This document shows, one piece after another, positions 1 through 8,822 of a stretch of DNA of 37,182 bases. Position numbers and translations under genes: made by a program. The DNA lies in NCBI GenBank assembly GCA_900755995.1, contig CAAEIM010000179.1, positions 1-37,182 on the forward strand. Direction: 5' to 3'. How positions within the stretch are numbered: position 1 is the first letter of the stretch; every line of letters starts with the position of its first letter. The stretch comes from Clostridia bacterium (GTDB taxonomy: Bacteria; Bacillota; Clostridia; Oscillospirales; Acutalibacteraceae). Below the pieces are notes generated by a model, which searched no databases, had not been told where the DNA came from, and saw nothing but the letters and a program-made list of their open reading frames with translations.

Positions 1-20
1 AGATATATTATAATATATCT
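1..20. promoter_or_regulatory. 20-bp perfect AT palindrome with -10-like box before purC
   Basis: Bases 1-20 form a perfect inverted repeat (AGATATATTA then TAATATATCT) followed by a T-rich run. It contains TATAAT at 9-14, which could be the -10 box of the purC operon; the matching -35 region would lie outside the window. It could instead be the end of an upstream terminator. No purine riboswitch is visible in the 50 nt between it and purC. Confidence 0.4.
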
Positions 21-70
21 GTATTTTTATTTTTAGCAGCTTAGACTGCAATTTATGGAGGAATGTCAAA

Positions 71-778
71 ATGGATAAAAAAGAGCTTCTTTATGAGGGT
101 AAAGCAAAAAAGGTATTTTCAACTGAGAATCCCGACTACTGTATCGTATCTTACAAGGACGATGCTACAGCTTTTAACGGCGAGAAAAAAGGTACTATCT
201 TAGGTAAGGGTGTTGTAAACAACCGTATGAGCAACTTTATGTTTAAGCTCCTTGAGGAAAAGGGTATTCCTACCGACTTTGTTGAAGAAATCAATGACAG
301 AGATACAGTTCTCAAAAAGGTTGAAATTGTACCTCTTGAGGTTATTGTCAGAAACAAAGCAGCCGGCAGCCTTTCAAAAAGACTCGGTCTTCCTGAGGGC
401 ACACCTATGAAAACTCCTGTTCTTGAGTTCTGCTATAAGAATGATGACCTTGGTGATCCGATGGTTAATGAATATCATATTCTTGCAGCAGGTTTTGCTA
501 CAAAGGAAGAAATTGACGCTATCTCAAAATACGCTCTTAAAATAAATGAAATTATGATTGACTTCTTTAAGGAATGTAAGGTTGACCTTATTGACTTTAA
601 GATTGAATTTGGCAGATTCAAAGGACAAATTCTTCTTGCTGATGAAATTTCTCCCGATACCTGCCGTTTCTGGGATGTTGATACTCAGGAAAAGCTTGAC
701 AAAGACCGTTTTCGTCGTGATATGGGCGGCGTTGAAGAGGCTTATGCCGAAATGATGAAGCGTATCGGTCTTGCATAA
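71..778 (+). CDS. purC: SAICAR synthetase (phosphoribosylaminoimidazole-succinocarboxamide synthase)
   Basis: Cytosolic ATP-dependent ligase that joins CAIR and aspartate to give SAICAR in de novo purine synthesis. At 235 aa it has the usual length of the short bacterial form. It opens with the typical [11 protein letters not shown] strand and has the family signatures [10 protein letters not shown] near residue 91 and the LIDFKIEFG / [12 protein letters not shown] region near residues 173-203, which lines the nucleotide and Mg sites. The ATG start follows GGAGGA by a normal distance. It is the first gene of the pur operon in the window and lies 63 bp before purF. Confidence 0.97.
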   Translation: MDKKELLYEGKAKKVFSTENPDYCIVSYKDDATAFNGEKKGTILGKGVVNNRMSNFMFKLLEEKGIPTDFVEEINDRDTVLKKVEIVPLEVIVRNKAAGSLSKRLGLPEGTPMKTPVLEFCYKNDDLGDPMVNEYHILAAGFATKEEIDAISKYALKINEIMIDFFKECKVDLIDFKIEFGRFKGQILLADEISPDTCRFWDVDTQEKLDKDRFRRDMGGVEEAYAEMMKRIGLA

Positions 779-841
779 TACTTCCGTTTTAATGTAAAAT
801 TCATAAATCTAATTTGATATTTTAACGGACGGTGGCGCTTT

Positions 842-2299
842 TTGAAAAATTCTTTCGATATTTACGCAAAAGAAGGACTGCATGAGGAATGTGGTGTTTT
901 CGGAATATTCAGTGACGGCACAATTAACCCTGCCTATGCCTGCTACAACGGTTTACTGGCTTTGCAGCACCGTGGTCAGGAAAGCTGCGGAATTGCAGTT
1001 GCCGATGATGGAGTAATAGATTACCATAAGGATATGGGACTGGTTACTGAGGTTTTTAATAACCGGATACTTGACTCGCTTAAAGGTCAGATGGCTGTTT
1101 CTCATGTTCGATATTCAACTGCGGGCGGCTCTGTGCTTGAAAACTCTCAGCCTCTTGTTATGCGTTATGTTAAGGGCACCCTTGGTGTTGCTCACAACGG
1201 CAACCTCACCAACGCTCTCGAAATTCGCAGTCAGCTTGAAAAGACAGGCGCTATTTTCCAGACTACTATTGACTCTGAGGTTATCTGTTATGTCATTGCA
1301 AGAGAACGGCTGAAATGCCATTCTGTTGAAGAGGCTGTTGCCCGTACCATGAAGGTAATAAAGGGCGCCTATTCCCTGCTTGTGATGAGCCCGAGAAAGC
1401 TTATTGCAGCCCGTGACCCTCATGGCTTCCGCCCTCTTTGTATGGGTAAGTATAACAACTCCGTGGTTTTTGCCAGTGAGAGCGCCGCTCTTGACGCCTG
1501 CGGAGCAAAGTTTATACGAGATATTGAGCCGGGCGAAATTGTTGTTGTAGATAACAATGAAATCCGCAGTATTAAGCCCGACTTTGGCGAAGAAAAAAAG
1601 CAGTCGCTCTGTATTTTTGAATATATTTATTTTGCCCGCTCCGATTCCTTTATTGACGGCATAAGCGTTTATGAGGCGAGAAAACAGGCAGGCAGAATAC
1701 TTGCAAGGGAGTTTCCTGTTGAAGCTGATATGGTAGTAGGTGTGCCTGAATCAGGTATTGACGCCGCTATCGGCTACAGCGAGGAATCGGGGATTCCTTA
1801 TGAAAAGGCTATTGTTAAAAACAGCTATATAGGCAGAACTTTCATTAAACCCAGTCAGAAGGAGCGTATGAAAAGTGTGCGCATAAAGCTTAACCCTATT
1901 GCTGACAAAATCAAGGGCAAGCGTATTGTCATTATAGATGACAGTATTGTGCGAGGCACAACGGTGGACAGAATCGTTACTATGCTCCGTGAAGCAGGCG
2001 CAAAAGAGGTACATATGCGCATTAGCTCTCCTCCGTTTATGTGGCCGTGCTATTACGGTACGGACATACCTTCAAGAGAGGAGCTTATCGCCTGCAAATA
2101 TTCGGTCGAAAAAATCCGCCAACTCAGCGGTGCAGATTCACTTGGCTATCTCCCCGCAGACAGTCTGCGTGAAATGCTGCACAATGCTCCAATCGGTTTT
2201 TGTGACGCTTGTTTCAGCGGCAATTATCCTGCTGAAACAACTGTTAAGACCTTTGAGGGCAAAGAGCGCGGCGGTATGAATTTTGACAAAAAATGCTGA
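842..2299 (+). CDS. purF: Amidophosphoribosyltransferase (glutamine PRPP amidotransferase)
   Basis: First committed enzyme of purine synthesis: PRPP and glutamine give phosphoribosylamine. The N-terminal class-II (Ntn) glutaminase nucleophile is Cys17, so a 16-residue propeptide ending in HEE would be removed, as in the B. subtilis-type enzyme. The PRPP loop IVIIDDSIVRGTT lies at residues 362-374. Cysteines in the CIFEYIYFARSDS region, around WPCYYG and in the terminal CDAC motif fit the [4Fe-4S] cluster ligands of this subfamily. The start is TTG, preceded by a GGACGGTGG ribosome site; no better ATG is available upstream of Cys17. 485 aa is a normal length. Confidence 0.96.
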   Translation: MKNSFDIYAKEGLHEECGVFGIFSDGTINPAYACYNGLLALQHRGQESCGIAVADDGVIDYHKDMGLVTEVFNNRILDSLKGQMAVSHVRYSTAGGSVLENSQPLVMRYVKGTLGVAHNGNLTNALEIRSQLEKTGAIFQTTIDSEVICYVIARERLKCHSVEEAVARTMKVIKGAYSLLVMSPRKLIAARDPHGFRPLCMGKYNNSVVFASESAALDACGAKFIRDIEPGEIVVVDNNEIRSIKPDFGEEKKQSLCIFEYIYFARSDSFIDGISVYEARKQAGRILAREFPVEADMVVGVPESGIDAAIGYSEESGIPYEKAIVKNSYIGRTFIKPSQKERMKSVRIKLNPIADKIKGKRIVIIDDSIVRGTTVDRIVTMLREAGAKEVHMRISSPPFMWPCYYGTDIPSREELIACKYSVEKIRQLSGADSLGYLPADSLREMLHNAPIGFCDACFSGNYPAETTVKTFEGKERGGMNFDKKC

Positions 2300-2360
2300 T
2301 AAATCTAAGGAACGCCACATACTTGTGCGGCGGTTCTTAAATCTGAAAGGATTTTCAATT

Positions 2361-3797
2361 ATGATAAAGGATACCTATGAATCACCCTTGTCTGCAAGAT
2401 ATGCAAGCAAGGAAATGAAATATATTTTCTCTCCTGATATGAAATTCAGAACCTGGAGAAAGCTTTGGATTGCTCTGGCTGAGGCTGAAATGGAGCTTGG
2501 ACTTCCTATAACTCAGGAACAGATTGATGAGCTCAAGGCTAATGCCGACAATATTAACTACGAGGTTGCTCAGGAAAGGGAAAAACTCGTTCGTCACGAT
2601 GTTATGTCACACGTTTATGCTTACGGCGTACAGTGTCCTAATGCAAAGGGTATAATTCACCTCGGCGCAACATCCTGTTATGTGGGCGACAACACGGACA
2701 TTATCATTATGACTGAGGGCTTAAAGCTTGTCAGAAATAAGCTTATTACAGTTATCAGAAATCTTTCAAAGTTTGCAGATGAGTACAAGGCACTCCCTAC
2801 CCTTGCTTTTACACATTTTCAGCCTGCACAGCCTACTACAGTGGGCAAAAGAGCTACGCTCTGGATTCAGGAGCTTCTTATGGATCTTGAAGATGTTGAG
2901 TATCAGCTTTCAAAAGCAAAGCTGCTCGGTTCTAAGGGCACAACAGGTACTCAGGCAAGCTTCTTAGAACTTTTTGAGGGTGATCACGAAAAGTGCAAGG
3001 CACTTGACAAGAAAATCGCTCAAAAAATGGGTTATACCGACTGCTTTGCGGTTTCGGGACAGACTTACTCAAGAAAGCTTGACTCACAGTTCCTAAACGT
3101 ACTTGCAGGAATTGCACAAAGTGCGTCTAAATTCTCAAATGACATTCGCCTTTTACAACATCTCAAAGAAGTTGAAGAACCGTTTGAAAAGAACCAGATC
3201 GGCTCTTCCGCAATGGCTTACAAGCGCAATCCTATGCGTTCTGAGCGAATAGGCTCACTCTCCCGTTATGTAATGTGTGATGTTCTCAACGGCTATTTCA
3301 CAACTGCTACACAGTGGTTTGAAAGAACTCTTGATGACTCGGCAAACAAGCGTCTTAGTATTCCGGAGGCATTTCTTGCTGTTGACGGTATTTTGTCGCT
3401 TTATGCAAACGTTGCGGACGGTCTTGTGGTTTATCCAAAGGTTATTGAGCAGCGTCTGAGAAAAGAGCTTCCGTTTATGGCTACTGAAAATATTATGATG
3501 GACGCTGTAAAATACAGAGGTGCTGACAGACAGCAGCTCCACGAAAAAATCCGTGTTCATTCAATGGCTGCTTCAAAGGTTATTAAGGAAGAAGGCGGCG
3601 AAAACGACCTTCTCCAGAGAATTGCCAATGATGAGGCGTTCGGCGTAACTCTTGAGGACTTGGAAAAGATTTTACAGCCGGAAAAATATACAGGCAGAGC
3701 AAAAGAACAGACAATCGACTTCTTAAACGAAATGGTTAAGCCTGTTCTTGACAAATATGCTGACATTGAATCAGACAAGCCTGAAATCAATGTATAA
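2361..3797 (+). CDS. purB: Adenylosuccinate lyase
   Basis: Homotetrameric fumarase/aspartase-superfamily lyase that removes fumarate from SAICAR (de novo pathway) and from adenylosuccinate (AMP branch). The superfamily signature GSSAMAYKRNP lies near residues 280-290, and the conserved HLGATSCYVGDNTD segment near residue 95 supplies active-site residues. The open frame extends upstream to 2283, overlapping purF, but the family begins at MIKDTYESPL. The ATG at 2361 has an AAAGG site about 10 nt upstream, giving 478 aa. The purF-purB gap of about 60 nt contains an imperfect hairpin. Confidence 0.95.
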   Translation: MIKDTYESPLSARYASKEMKYIFSPDMKFRTWRKLWIALAEAEMELGLPITQEQIDELKANADNINYEVAQEREKLVRHDVMSHVYAYGVQCPNAKGIIHLGATSCYVGDNTDIIIMTEGLKLVRNKLITVIRNLSKFADEYKALPTLAFTHFQPAQPTTVGKRATLWIQELLMDLEDVEYQLSKAKLLGSKGTTGTQASFLELFEGDHEKCKALDKKIAQKMGYTDCFAVSGQTYSRKLDSQFLNVLAGIAQSASKFSNDIRLLQHLKEVEEPFEKNQIGSSAMAYKRNPMRSERIGSLSRYVMCDVLNGYFTTATQWFERTLDDSANKRLSIPEAFLAVDGILSLYANVADGLVVYPKVIEQRLRKELPFMATENIMMDAVKYRGADRQQLHEKIRVHSMAASKVIKEEGGENDLLQRIANDEAFGVTLEDLEKILQPEKYTGRAKEQTIDFLNEMVKPVLDKYADIESDKPEINV

Positions 3798-3843
3798 ATT
3801 TTAGATTATACACCGGTATTATATATAAGGAGTTTTATTGATT

Positions 3844-5121
3844 ATGGTTAAGGCAATAGTAGGTGCAAACTGGGGCGATGAAGGTAAGGGTAAAATTACT
3901 GATGTTCTCGCAAATGACAGCGATATTGTAATCCGCTTTCAGGGCGGAGCTAATGCAGGTCATACTATCGTAAACGAATATGGCAAATTTGCTCTGCATC
4001 AGCTTCCTTCAGGTGTATTTCACCAGAATATTACTAATATTATCGGCAACGGCGTGGCTTTCAGCGTAGAAAACTTTGTAAAAGAAATTGCAGAGCTTGA
4101 AAGCAGAGGTGTACCAACGCCAAAGATTATTATTTCGGACAGAGCACAGATAGTTATGCCCTATCACGTTGCTTTTGACTGCTATGAGGAGGAGCGACTC
4201 GGCAAAAACTCCTTTGGCTCAACCAAGAGCGGTATAGCTCCATTCTATTCAGACAAATATTCAAAAATTGGCTTCCAGATTAACGAGCTTTATGATGACC
4301 CTGATTCATTAAGAGAAAAAATCAGACACGCTCTCGGCATTAAGAATGCAATTCTCAAAAATCTTTATAATAAGCCTGAAATCACCGAAGAAGAAGTATT
4401 TGACAAGCTTATGGAATATAAGGAGGCTCTTGCCCCTTATGTTGGAGATACCTTTGAATTTATTCATAATGCTCTCAAAGAAGGTAAAAATATTCTCTTA
4501 GAGGGTCAGCTTGGTTCGCTCAAGGATACAGACTTTGGTATCTATCCAATGGTTACATCTTCAAACACTATCGCAGGCTACGGAGCAGTGGGTGCGGGCA
4601 TTCCTCCTTATGAGATTAAAGAGGTTATCACCGTTGTTAAGGCTTACTCAAGCGCAGTAGGTGCAGGCGAATTTGTTTCCGAGATTTTTGGCGAAGAGGC
4701 AGACGAGCTGAGAAGAAGAGGCGGCGACGGCGGCGAGTACGGCGCTACAACAGGCAGACCACGCAGAATGGGCTGGCTTGACCTTGTTGCAACCCGTTAC
4801 GGCTGTAAGGTTCAGGGCGCAACTCAGGTAGCGTTTACCGTACTTGATGTCCTCGGATACCTTGATGAAATTCCTGTATGCGTTGGCTATGAGCTTGACG
4901 GCGAGGTTATTGACTACTTCCCCTCAACTACAAAGCTCAAGAGATGCAAGCCTGTTCTCAAAAAATTAAAGGGTTGGAAATGCTCTATTTCAGGCATTAC
5001 CGAATATGACAAGCTTCCTAAGGAATGTCGTGATTACATTGAATTTGCTGAAAAAGAAATTGGTGTGCCGATTAAGATTGTGTCTAACGGCCCATCAAGA
5101 AGTGACATTATTTACAGATAA
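3844..5121 (+). CDS. purA: Adenylosuccinate synthetase
   Basis: GTP-dependent ligase joining IMP and aspartate, the first step from IMP to AMP; PurB then completes the branch. The N-terminus carries the diagnostic loop GANWGDEGKGKITD, with the catalytic Asp in GDEGKGK. The region near residues 300-315 (EYGATTGRPRRMGWLDL) is the family's conserved IMP-binding segment. Two starts are possible: TTG at 3838, 5 nt after AAGGAG, or ATG at 3844, 11 nt after it. I chose ATG because it gives the usual MVKAIVGANWGDEG beginning (425 aa). Lies 18 bp before guaA in the same transcription unit. Confidence 0.95.
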   Translation: MVKAIVGANWGDEGKGKITDVLANDSDIVIRFQGGANAGHTIVNEYGKFALHQLPSGVFHQNITNIIGNGVAFSVENFVKEIAELESRGVPTPKIIISDRAQIVMPYHVAFDCYEEERLGKNSFGSTKSGIAPFYSDKYSKIGFQINELYDDPDSLREKIRHALGIKNAILKNLYNKPEITEEEVFDKLMEYKEALAPYVGDTFEFIHNALKEGKNILLEGQLGSLKDTDFGIYPMVTSSNTIAGYGAVGAGIPPYEIKEVITVVKAYSSAVGAGEFVSEIFGEEADELRRRGGDGGEYGATTGRPRRMGWLDLVATRYGCKVQGATQVAFTVLDVLGYLDEIPVCVGYELDGEVIDYFPSTTKLKRCKPVLKKLKGWKCSISGITEYDKLPKECRDYIEFAEKEIGVPIKIVSNGPSRSDIIYR

Positions 5122-5139
5122 ATAAAGGCGGCTAAAAAT

Positions 5140-6687
5140 ATGGAAAACAAAGAAAGAGTAATTGTCCTCGACTTTGGCGGACAGTATAACCAGCTTATTG
5201 CAAGGCGTGTTCGTGAGTGCAATGTGTATTGTGAAATACTGCCATATACGGTCAGCCTTGAAAAAATAAAAGAATTAAATCCCACGGGTATTATTTTTAC
5301 CGGCGGACCTAACAGCGTTTACGATGAAAGCTCACCGCATTACGCAAAAGAAATTTTTGAGCTGAATATTCCTATTCTCGGTATTTGCTATGGCTGTCAG
5401 CTTATGGCTTACACTCTCGGCGGCGTTGTAACAGCCGCAACAGATACTTCATCCTGCGAATACGGCAAGACAATGACTAAGTATAACAATAGTGATGTTA
5501 TATTTTCTGATCTACCTGAAAACGGCATTTCATGGATGAGCCACCGTGACTATATCAGCGAAGTTCCAAGCGGATTTACCGTAACAGCTACAACAGAGGC
5601 TTGTCCTGTAGCGGCAATGAGCTGTCCCGATAAAAAGCTCTACGGCGTACAGTTCCATCCGGAAGTAAACCACACTGAAAACGGTAAGGATATGCTCAAA
5701 TCATTCCTTTATGATGTTTGCGGCTGCAAAGGCGAATGGAAAATGGACAGCTTTATCGACTCAACTGTTGCAGCTCTCAGAGAGCAGATTGGCGATAAAG
5801 GTGTTGTTCTCGGACTATCCGGCGGCGTAGATTCATCCGTAGCTGCAGCTCTGCTCAGCAAAGCTGTAGGAAAGCAGCTCACCTGCGTTTTTGTTGACCA
5901 AGGACTTATGCGTAAAAACGAGGGCGATTATATAGAAAAAACCTTTACAAAGCTTTTCGATATGAACTTTGTACGCATAAACTGTCAGGATGAATTTCTC
6001 TCAAAGTTAAAAGGTGTTTCTGAGCCTGAGGCAAAGAGAAAAATAATCGGCACAGAATTTTATAATGTATTTTGGAATAAGATTCGTGAAAGCTACGGCA
6101 GCGGATATTTTGCTCAGGGTACAATCTATCCTGACAGAATTGAAAGCGGCAAAGGTGACGCAGCTAAGATAAAAACTCACCACAATCAGGTTGAGCTTCC
6201 AAATGATATTCACTTTGAGGGTATTATTGAGCCTTTGCAGGATTTGTTCAAGGATGAGGTCAGAGAGGTCGGCGAAAAGCTTGGACTTTCACACGAGCTT
6301 GTATGGCGTCAACCCTTCCCCGGCCCCGGCTTAGGCGTAAGAGTAATCGGCGAGGTAACGGCTGAAAAGGTAAAGATTTTACAGGAAGCAGACGCAATCC
6401 TCAGAGAAGAAATGGATAAATGCGGATACGCTTCTCAGATGAGCCAATTCTTTGCAGTCCTCCCCGGAGTAAAAACCGTAGGTGTAATGGGCGATTCACG
6501 AACCTATGATGAGCTTGTTGCAATCAGAGCAGTAACTACCGATGACTTTATGACAGCCGATTGGGCTAAAATTCCATACGATATTCTCGGCAAGGTTTCG
6601 AGCAGAATTATTAATGAGGTTGAACACGTAAACCGTGTAGTTTATGATATAACCTCCAAACCCCCCGGAACTGTCGAGTGGGAATGA
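5140..6687 (+). CDS. guaA: GMP synthase (glutamine-hydrolysing)
   Basis: Amidates XMP to GMP using glutamine and ATP. An N-terminal class-I glutamine amidotransferase domain has its nucleophile Cys83 in GICYGC and its catalytic His in the FHPEV motif near residue 176. The ATP pyrophosphatase domain has the P-loop GLSGGVDSS at about residues 225-233. The C-terminal dimerisation domain ends in the canonical KPPGTVEWE. 515 aa matches the family. Last gene of the purine cluster; a strong terminator lies 10 bp after the stop. Having both purA and guaA here means the operon serves both branches from IMP. Confidence 0.97.
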   Translation: MENKERVIVLDFGGQYNQLIARRVRECNVYCEILPYTVSLEKIKELNPTGIIFTGGPNSVYDESSPHYAKEIFELNIPILGICYGCQLMAYTLGGVVTAATDTSSCEYGKTMTKYNNSDVIFSDLPENGISWMSHRDYISEVPSGFTVTATTEACPVAAMSCPDKKLYGVQFHPEVNHTENGKDMLKSFLYDVCGCKGEWKMDSFIDSTVAALREQIGDKGVVLGLSGGVDSSVAAALLSKAVGKQLTCVFVDQGLMRKNEGDYIEKTFTKLFDMNFVRINCQDEFLSKLKGVSEPEAKRKIIGTEFYNVFWNKIRESYGSGYFAQGTIYPDRIESGKGDAAKIKTHHNQVELPNDIHFEGIIEPLQDLFKDEVREVGEKLGLSHELVWRQPFPGPGLGVRVIGEVTAEKVKILQEADAILREEMDKCGYASQMSQFFAVLPGVKTVGVMGDSRTYDELVAIRAVTTDDFMTADWAKIPYDILGKVSSRIINEVEHVNRVVYDITSKPPGTVEWE

Positions 6688-6697
6688 TAAAAAAGCA

Positions 6698-6740
6698 GCC
6701 GAAAACCCAGTAAAATTATGGGTTTTCGGCATTTGTTTTA
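6698..6740 (+). terminator. Intrinsic terminator of the purine operon
   Basis: A perfect 12-bp stem (GCCGAAAACCCA at 6698-6709 with TGGGTTTTCGGC at 6719-6730), a 9-nt loop and a T-rich tail, directly after guaA. Confidence 0.93.
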
Positions 6741-6784
6741 ATAAATGGTACTATTTGTGAGAAAGATTATGATTGGAGGTAGTT

Positions 6785-6982
6785 ATGATTATGAAGATAG
6801 ATGTTGTTTTGGATGGAGCAGCGGAAGAATTTACCGGCAAGATTATTGTAGTTGTTCATAGGAATGATGATGTGGAAGAGAAATGGGTGGTTGCGCCTAA
6901 AAATATGACTTTTACAAAAGAGGAGATTATGCAACAAATTCATTTTCAGGAACAATATTTTGACAGTGAGATTATAATGTGA
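6785..6982 (+). CDS. Small protein of unknown function (65 aa)
   Basis: I do not recognise the family. The predicted protein begins MIMKIDVVLDG, is acidic, seems to hold a beta hairpin (KIIVVVHRNDD, then EEKWVVAP) and ends in a likely helix (FTKEEIMQQIHFQE). No signal peptide or membrane segment is visible. A GGAGG site at 6775-6779 stands 5 nt before the chosen ATG; a TTG in frame at 6773 lies within this site and is unlikely. Codon use and spacing suggest a real gene, but it follows the guaA terminator and must have its own promoter, which I could not place with confidence. Confidence 0.55.
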   Translation: MIMKIDVVLDGAAEEFTGKIIVVVHRNDDVEEKWVVAPKNMTFTKEEIMQQIHFQEQYFDSEIIM

Positions 6983-7083
6983 AGCTAATCTGCCTTTGTT
7001 ATTAAGGCAAGAAAATTGTAATTTGAAATTGAGTATGCTTAATTTATTTAAAAAAATTTCAATAGGTATTTGAGGAAAATCTA

Positions 7084-7112
7084 TTGAGAATCTCGGCAAA
7101 TCCGCTTATAAT
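7084..7112 (+). promoter_or_regulatory. Sigma-A-type promoter before the membrane protein gene
   Basis: TTGAGA at 7084-7089 and TATAAT at 7107-7112 are separated by exactly 17 bp. It lies about 90 bp upstream of the TTG start at 7203. A second TATAAT-like box follows at about 7130. Confidence 0.6.
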
Positions 7113-7202
7113 ATTTTTGTTATAATGTGTAACATATCCACAGTGCGACTAAGAATAAAGAACTATAAATGTTCTAAAATTAAATGAGGAGTTGGGATTA
7201 AG

Positions 7203-7648
7203 TTGAAAAAATATAAGTTAGGGTTTGATATTTACGGATTATTATTGTTTTTGATTATTATGATTCCTAATTTTATCTGGTTTGCTGTTCCGGCTCCTAA
7301 TGATATTCTGAGGATCGGTTCGGTTACAGAAGCAGTTGATACCATAGCCTCAGTGTGTCAGATATTGATGGTTGTTTCTCTTTGTATTTTTTTAAACAGG
7401 GAAATCTCCAAACTTTGCATCACGCATTTAACTATCGCTGTGATAATTTCTTGTTTTTTATACTATGCAAGTTGGGCTGGCTATTATGCAGGCGTTGTTA
7501 ATGCTGTTATCATATTAGGGTTGACGATTTTTCCTTGTATGGCTTTCCTCCTTTATGCCATTGACAGAAAAACATTATTGCGGTTGTTCCGATTTCTGTT
7601 TTTACAGTCTGCCATTTGATATATAGCGTGGTTAATTTTATAATTTGA
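7203..7648 (+). pseudogene. Four-helix membrane protein, apparently frameshifted near its C-terminus
   Basis: As read, a TTG start gives a 138-aa hydrophobic protein ending at 7619, with membrane segments at about residues 10-32, 45-63, 72-92 and 97-118. Its last residues (LRLFRFLFLQSAI) look out of frame. Adding one A to the five-A run at 7568-7572 changes the end to NIIAVVPISVFTVCHLIYS followed by VVNFII and a stop at 7646-7648. The new end reads as a fourth-to-fifth helix like those I recall in small Clostridia membrane proteins of this type. Either a real one-base deletion or a sequencing slip; the function is unknown. A GAGGAG site lies upstream. Confidence 0.6.
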
Positions 7649-7692
7649 TAATTGTCTGTTGCTGGATTGACAAATGTAAAGAAAGAGGCATT

Positions 7693-8280
7693 ATGATAAC
7701 AAGATTAAAATACGGAAACACAAATACATATTTCATTCATGGTGTAAACGGTGGTTTGCTGATTGATACAGATTATGCTGGAACTATGCAGGCATTTTAT
7801 AAAGCCTTAAAGAAAAGTGGTATATCAATAACCGATATTACTTATATTTTGGCAACACACTATCATCCAGATCATATCGGACTTTTTAGTGAACTGCAAA
7901 AAATGGGAATAAAATTGTTACTCATAGATACTCAATATGACTATGTGCATTTTTCAGATGATATATTTAAGCGGGAAAAACATTTGCAATTTGAACCTAT
8001 CGACGAAAAAAATGCTGTTATAATTACCTGTGAATCAAGCAGGAAATTTCTTTCAAATATGGGGATTGACGGAGAATTTATTCAGACCGAAAGCCACAGT
8101 AAAGACAGTATATCTCTGATTTTAGATAACGGAGAATGTATTGTGGGTGATTTAGAACCGATAGAATATCTTGACGCTTATGACGAAAACATTGCTCTGC
8201 AAAGTGACTGGAACCAAATAATGAGATATAACCCTAAAGTGATATATTATGCTCATGCCAACGAAAAGTATTTTGTATGA
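7693..8280 (+). CDS. Metallo-beta-lactamase-fold hydrolase
   Basis: A single-domain MBL-fold protein of 195 aa. The zinc ligands are complete: H56, H58, D60 and H61 in THYHPDHIG, H135 in the ESHSKDS segment, D153 in IVGDLEP and H188 near the end (YYAHAN). It is probably a cytosolic metal-dependent hydrolase, but the substrate cannot be read from sequence because the superfamily covers thioesters, RNA, phosphonates and lactams. The open frame extends to a TTG at 7645, but the ATG at 7693 is preceded by AAAGAGG and begins at the first strand of the fold. It is the last host-like gene before the prophage. Confidence 0.85.
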   Translation: MITRLKYGNTNTYFIHGVNGGLLIDTDYAGTMQAFYKALKKSGISITDITYILATHYHPDHIGLFSELQKMGIKLLLIDTQYDYVHFSDDIFKREKHLQFEPIDEKNAVIITCESSRKFLSNMGIDGEFIQTESHSKDSISLILDNGECIVGDLEPIEYLDAYDENIALQSDWNQIMRYNPKVIYYAHANEKYFV

Positions 8281-8460
8281 CATTGTATAAGACAGCAACG
8301 AGTCAGCCTGTCCCCTACCCTGCTTCTGCGGTTGCTTAACACACGTAACACATTTTACACATTTTACCAACGTTTTTTTGTGCTTGATGTAAGTTTTCGT
8401 AGAGAATAGGAAAAAGCGTAAAAAGCCGAGAGAAAAAGTTAAAAGTCTGAAAATATAGAA

Positions 8461-8520
8461 AACAAGCCGTTTTTTAGGTGTAAAAAAAGATTACACTTTG
8501 AAAAACGGCTTGTTTTTTCT
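8461..8520. terminator. Long bidirectional terminator-like hairpin
   Basis: Outer arms AACAAGCCGTTTTT (8461-8474) and AAAAACGGCTTGTT (8501-8514) pair perfectly. Inner arms GTGTAA (8478-8483) and TTACAC (8491-8496) extend the stem. T-rich tails exist on both strands. It probably ends transcription of the MBL gene, although it lies 180 bp after its stop. Confidence 0.75.
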
Positions 8521-8542
8521 ATTTAGTGCGAAAAGGAAAAAT

Positions 8543-8586
8543 GGGGTAATCGGACGGTGTTTTGGCTGAATGATTACCCCGTAGCT
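8543..8586. terminator. Second hairpin, likely terminator of the leftward repressor transcript
   Basis: GGGGTAATC (8543-8551) pairs with GATTACCCC (8572-8580). On the minus strand the stem is followed by CATTTTTCCTTTT, and on the plus strand by a CTTTTT run, so it could act in both directions. It lies downstream of the leftward repressor gene. Confidence 0.5.
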
Positions 8587-8596
8587 TTTTAAATTA

Positions 8597-8723
8597 ATGG
8601 TGTTTAAAAGCGTTTAAAATGGCTTTAAATCTGGTTTTAATTGAATTATTGAAAAAGCAATTACTATTGTAAGAATAGAAACTCAATGCGAAGAAACTAA
8701 ATGTTATTGCGAAGTAGTTCGCA
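8597..8723. repeat. TTTAAA repeat cluster and TGCGAA repeats near the putative left end
   Basis: Four TTTAAA/TTTTAA units occur between about 8600 and 8640. TGCGAA occurs at 8687-8692 and again 21 bp later at 8708-8713, where it forms the palindrome TGCGAA-GTAG-TTCGCA (8708-8723). The spacing of two helical turns suggests protein binding sites. In Mu, transposase end sites and the repressor operators lie in this part of the genome. Which protein binds here is inference. Confidence 0.4.
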
Positions 8724-8822
8724 TTCCGATAAAATCTAAGTTTTTCAACATTTCAGTGTTTTTTAGCGTGGAAAACTTTTAAACTAAACTATGGATAAAT
8801 ATGCACATTAAATGAATATTTT

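Larger units (their letters stand above)
8281..8822. other. Gene-free stretch likely holding the prophage left end
   Basis: No ORF with a convincing start lies here. It contains two strong hairpins (described separately), a run of TTTAAA-type repeats (about 8600-8640) and TGCGAA repeats (8687-8723). In Mu the left end lies just outside the repressor gene, and this is the only gene-free DNA next to the repressor. The exact terminus and target duplication cannot be fixed because the right end is outside the window. Confidence 0.5.

Noticed and set aside
1..70. Purine riboswitch before purC
   Set aside because: The visible leader is too short and lacks the three-way junction core; any riboswitch would be outside the window.
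151..402. Minus-strand ORF inside purC
   Set aside because: It lies fully within a well-supported gene, has no ribosome site and encodes no recognisable protein; similar antisense frames throughout purF, purB, terL, portal and tape measure were dropped for the same reason.
6767..7099. Minus-strand 110-aa ORF opposite the 65-aa gene
   Set aside because: The plus-strand gene has a good ribosome site; the antisense frame is AT-driven, with no convincing start.
8152..8370. Minus-strand 72-aa ORF over the end of the MBL gene
   Set aside because: Overlaps the MBL C-terminus with its conserved H188, and the protein looks like random low-complexity sequence.
8600..8640. CRISPR array suggested by the TTTAAA repeats
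   Set aside because: Units are too short and too closely spaced, with no spacer-like unique sequence of regular length and no cas genes.
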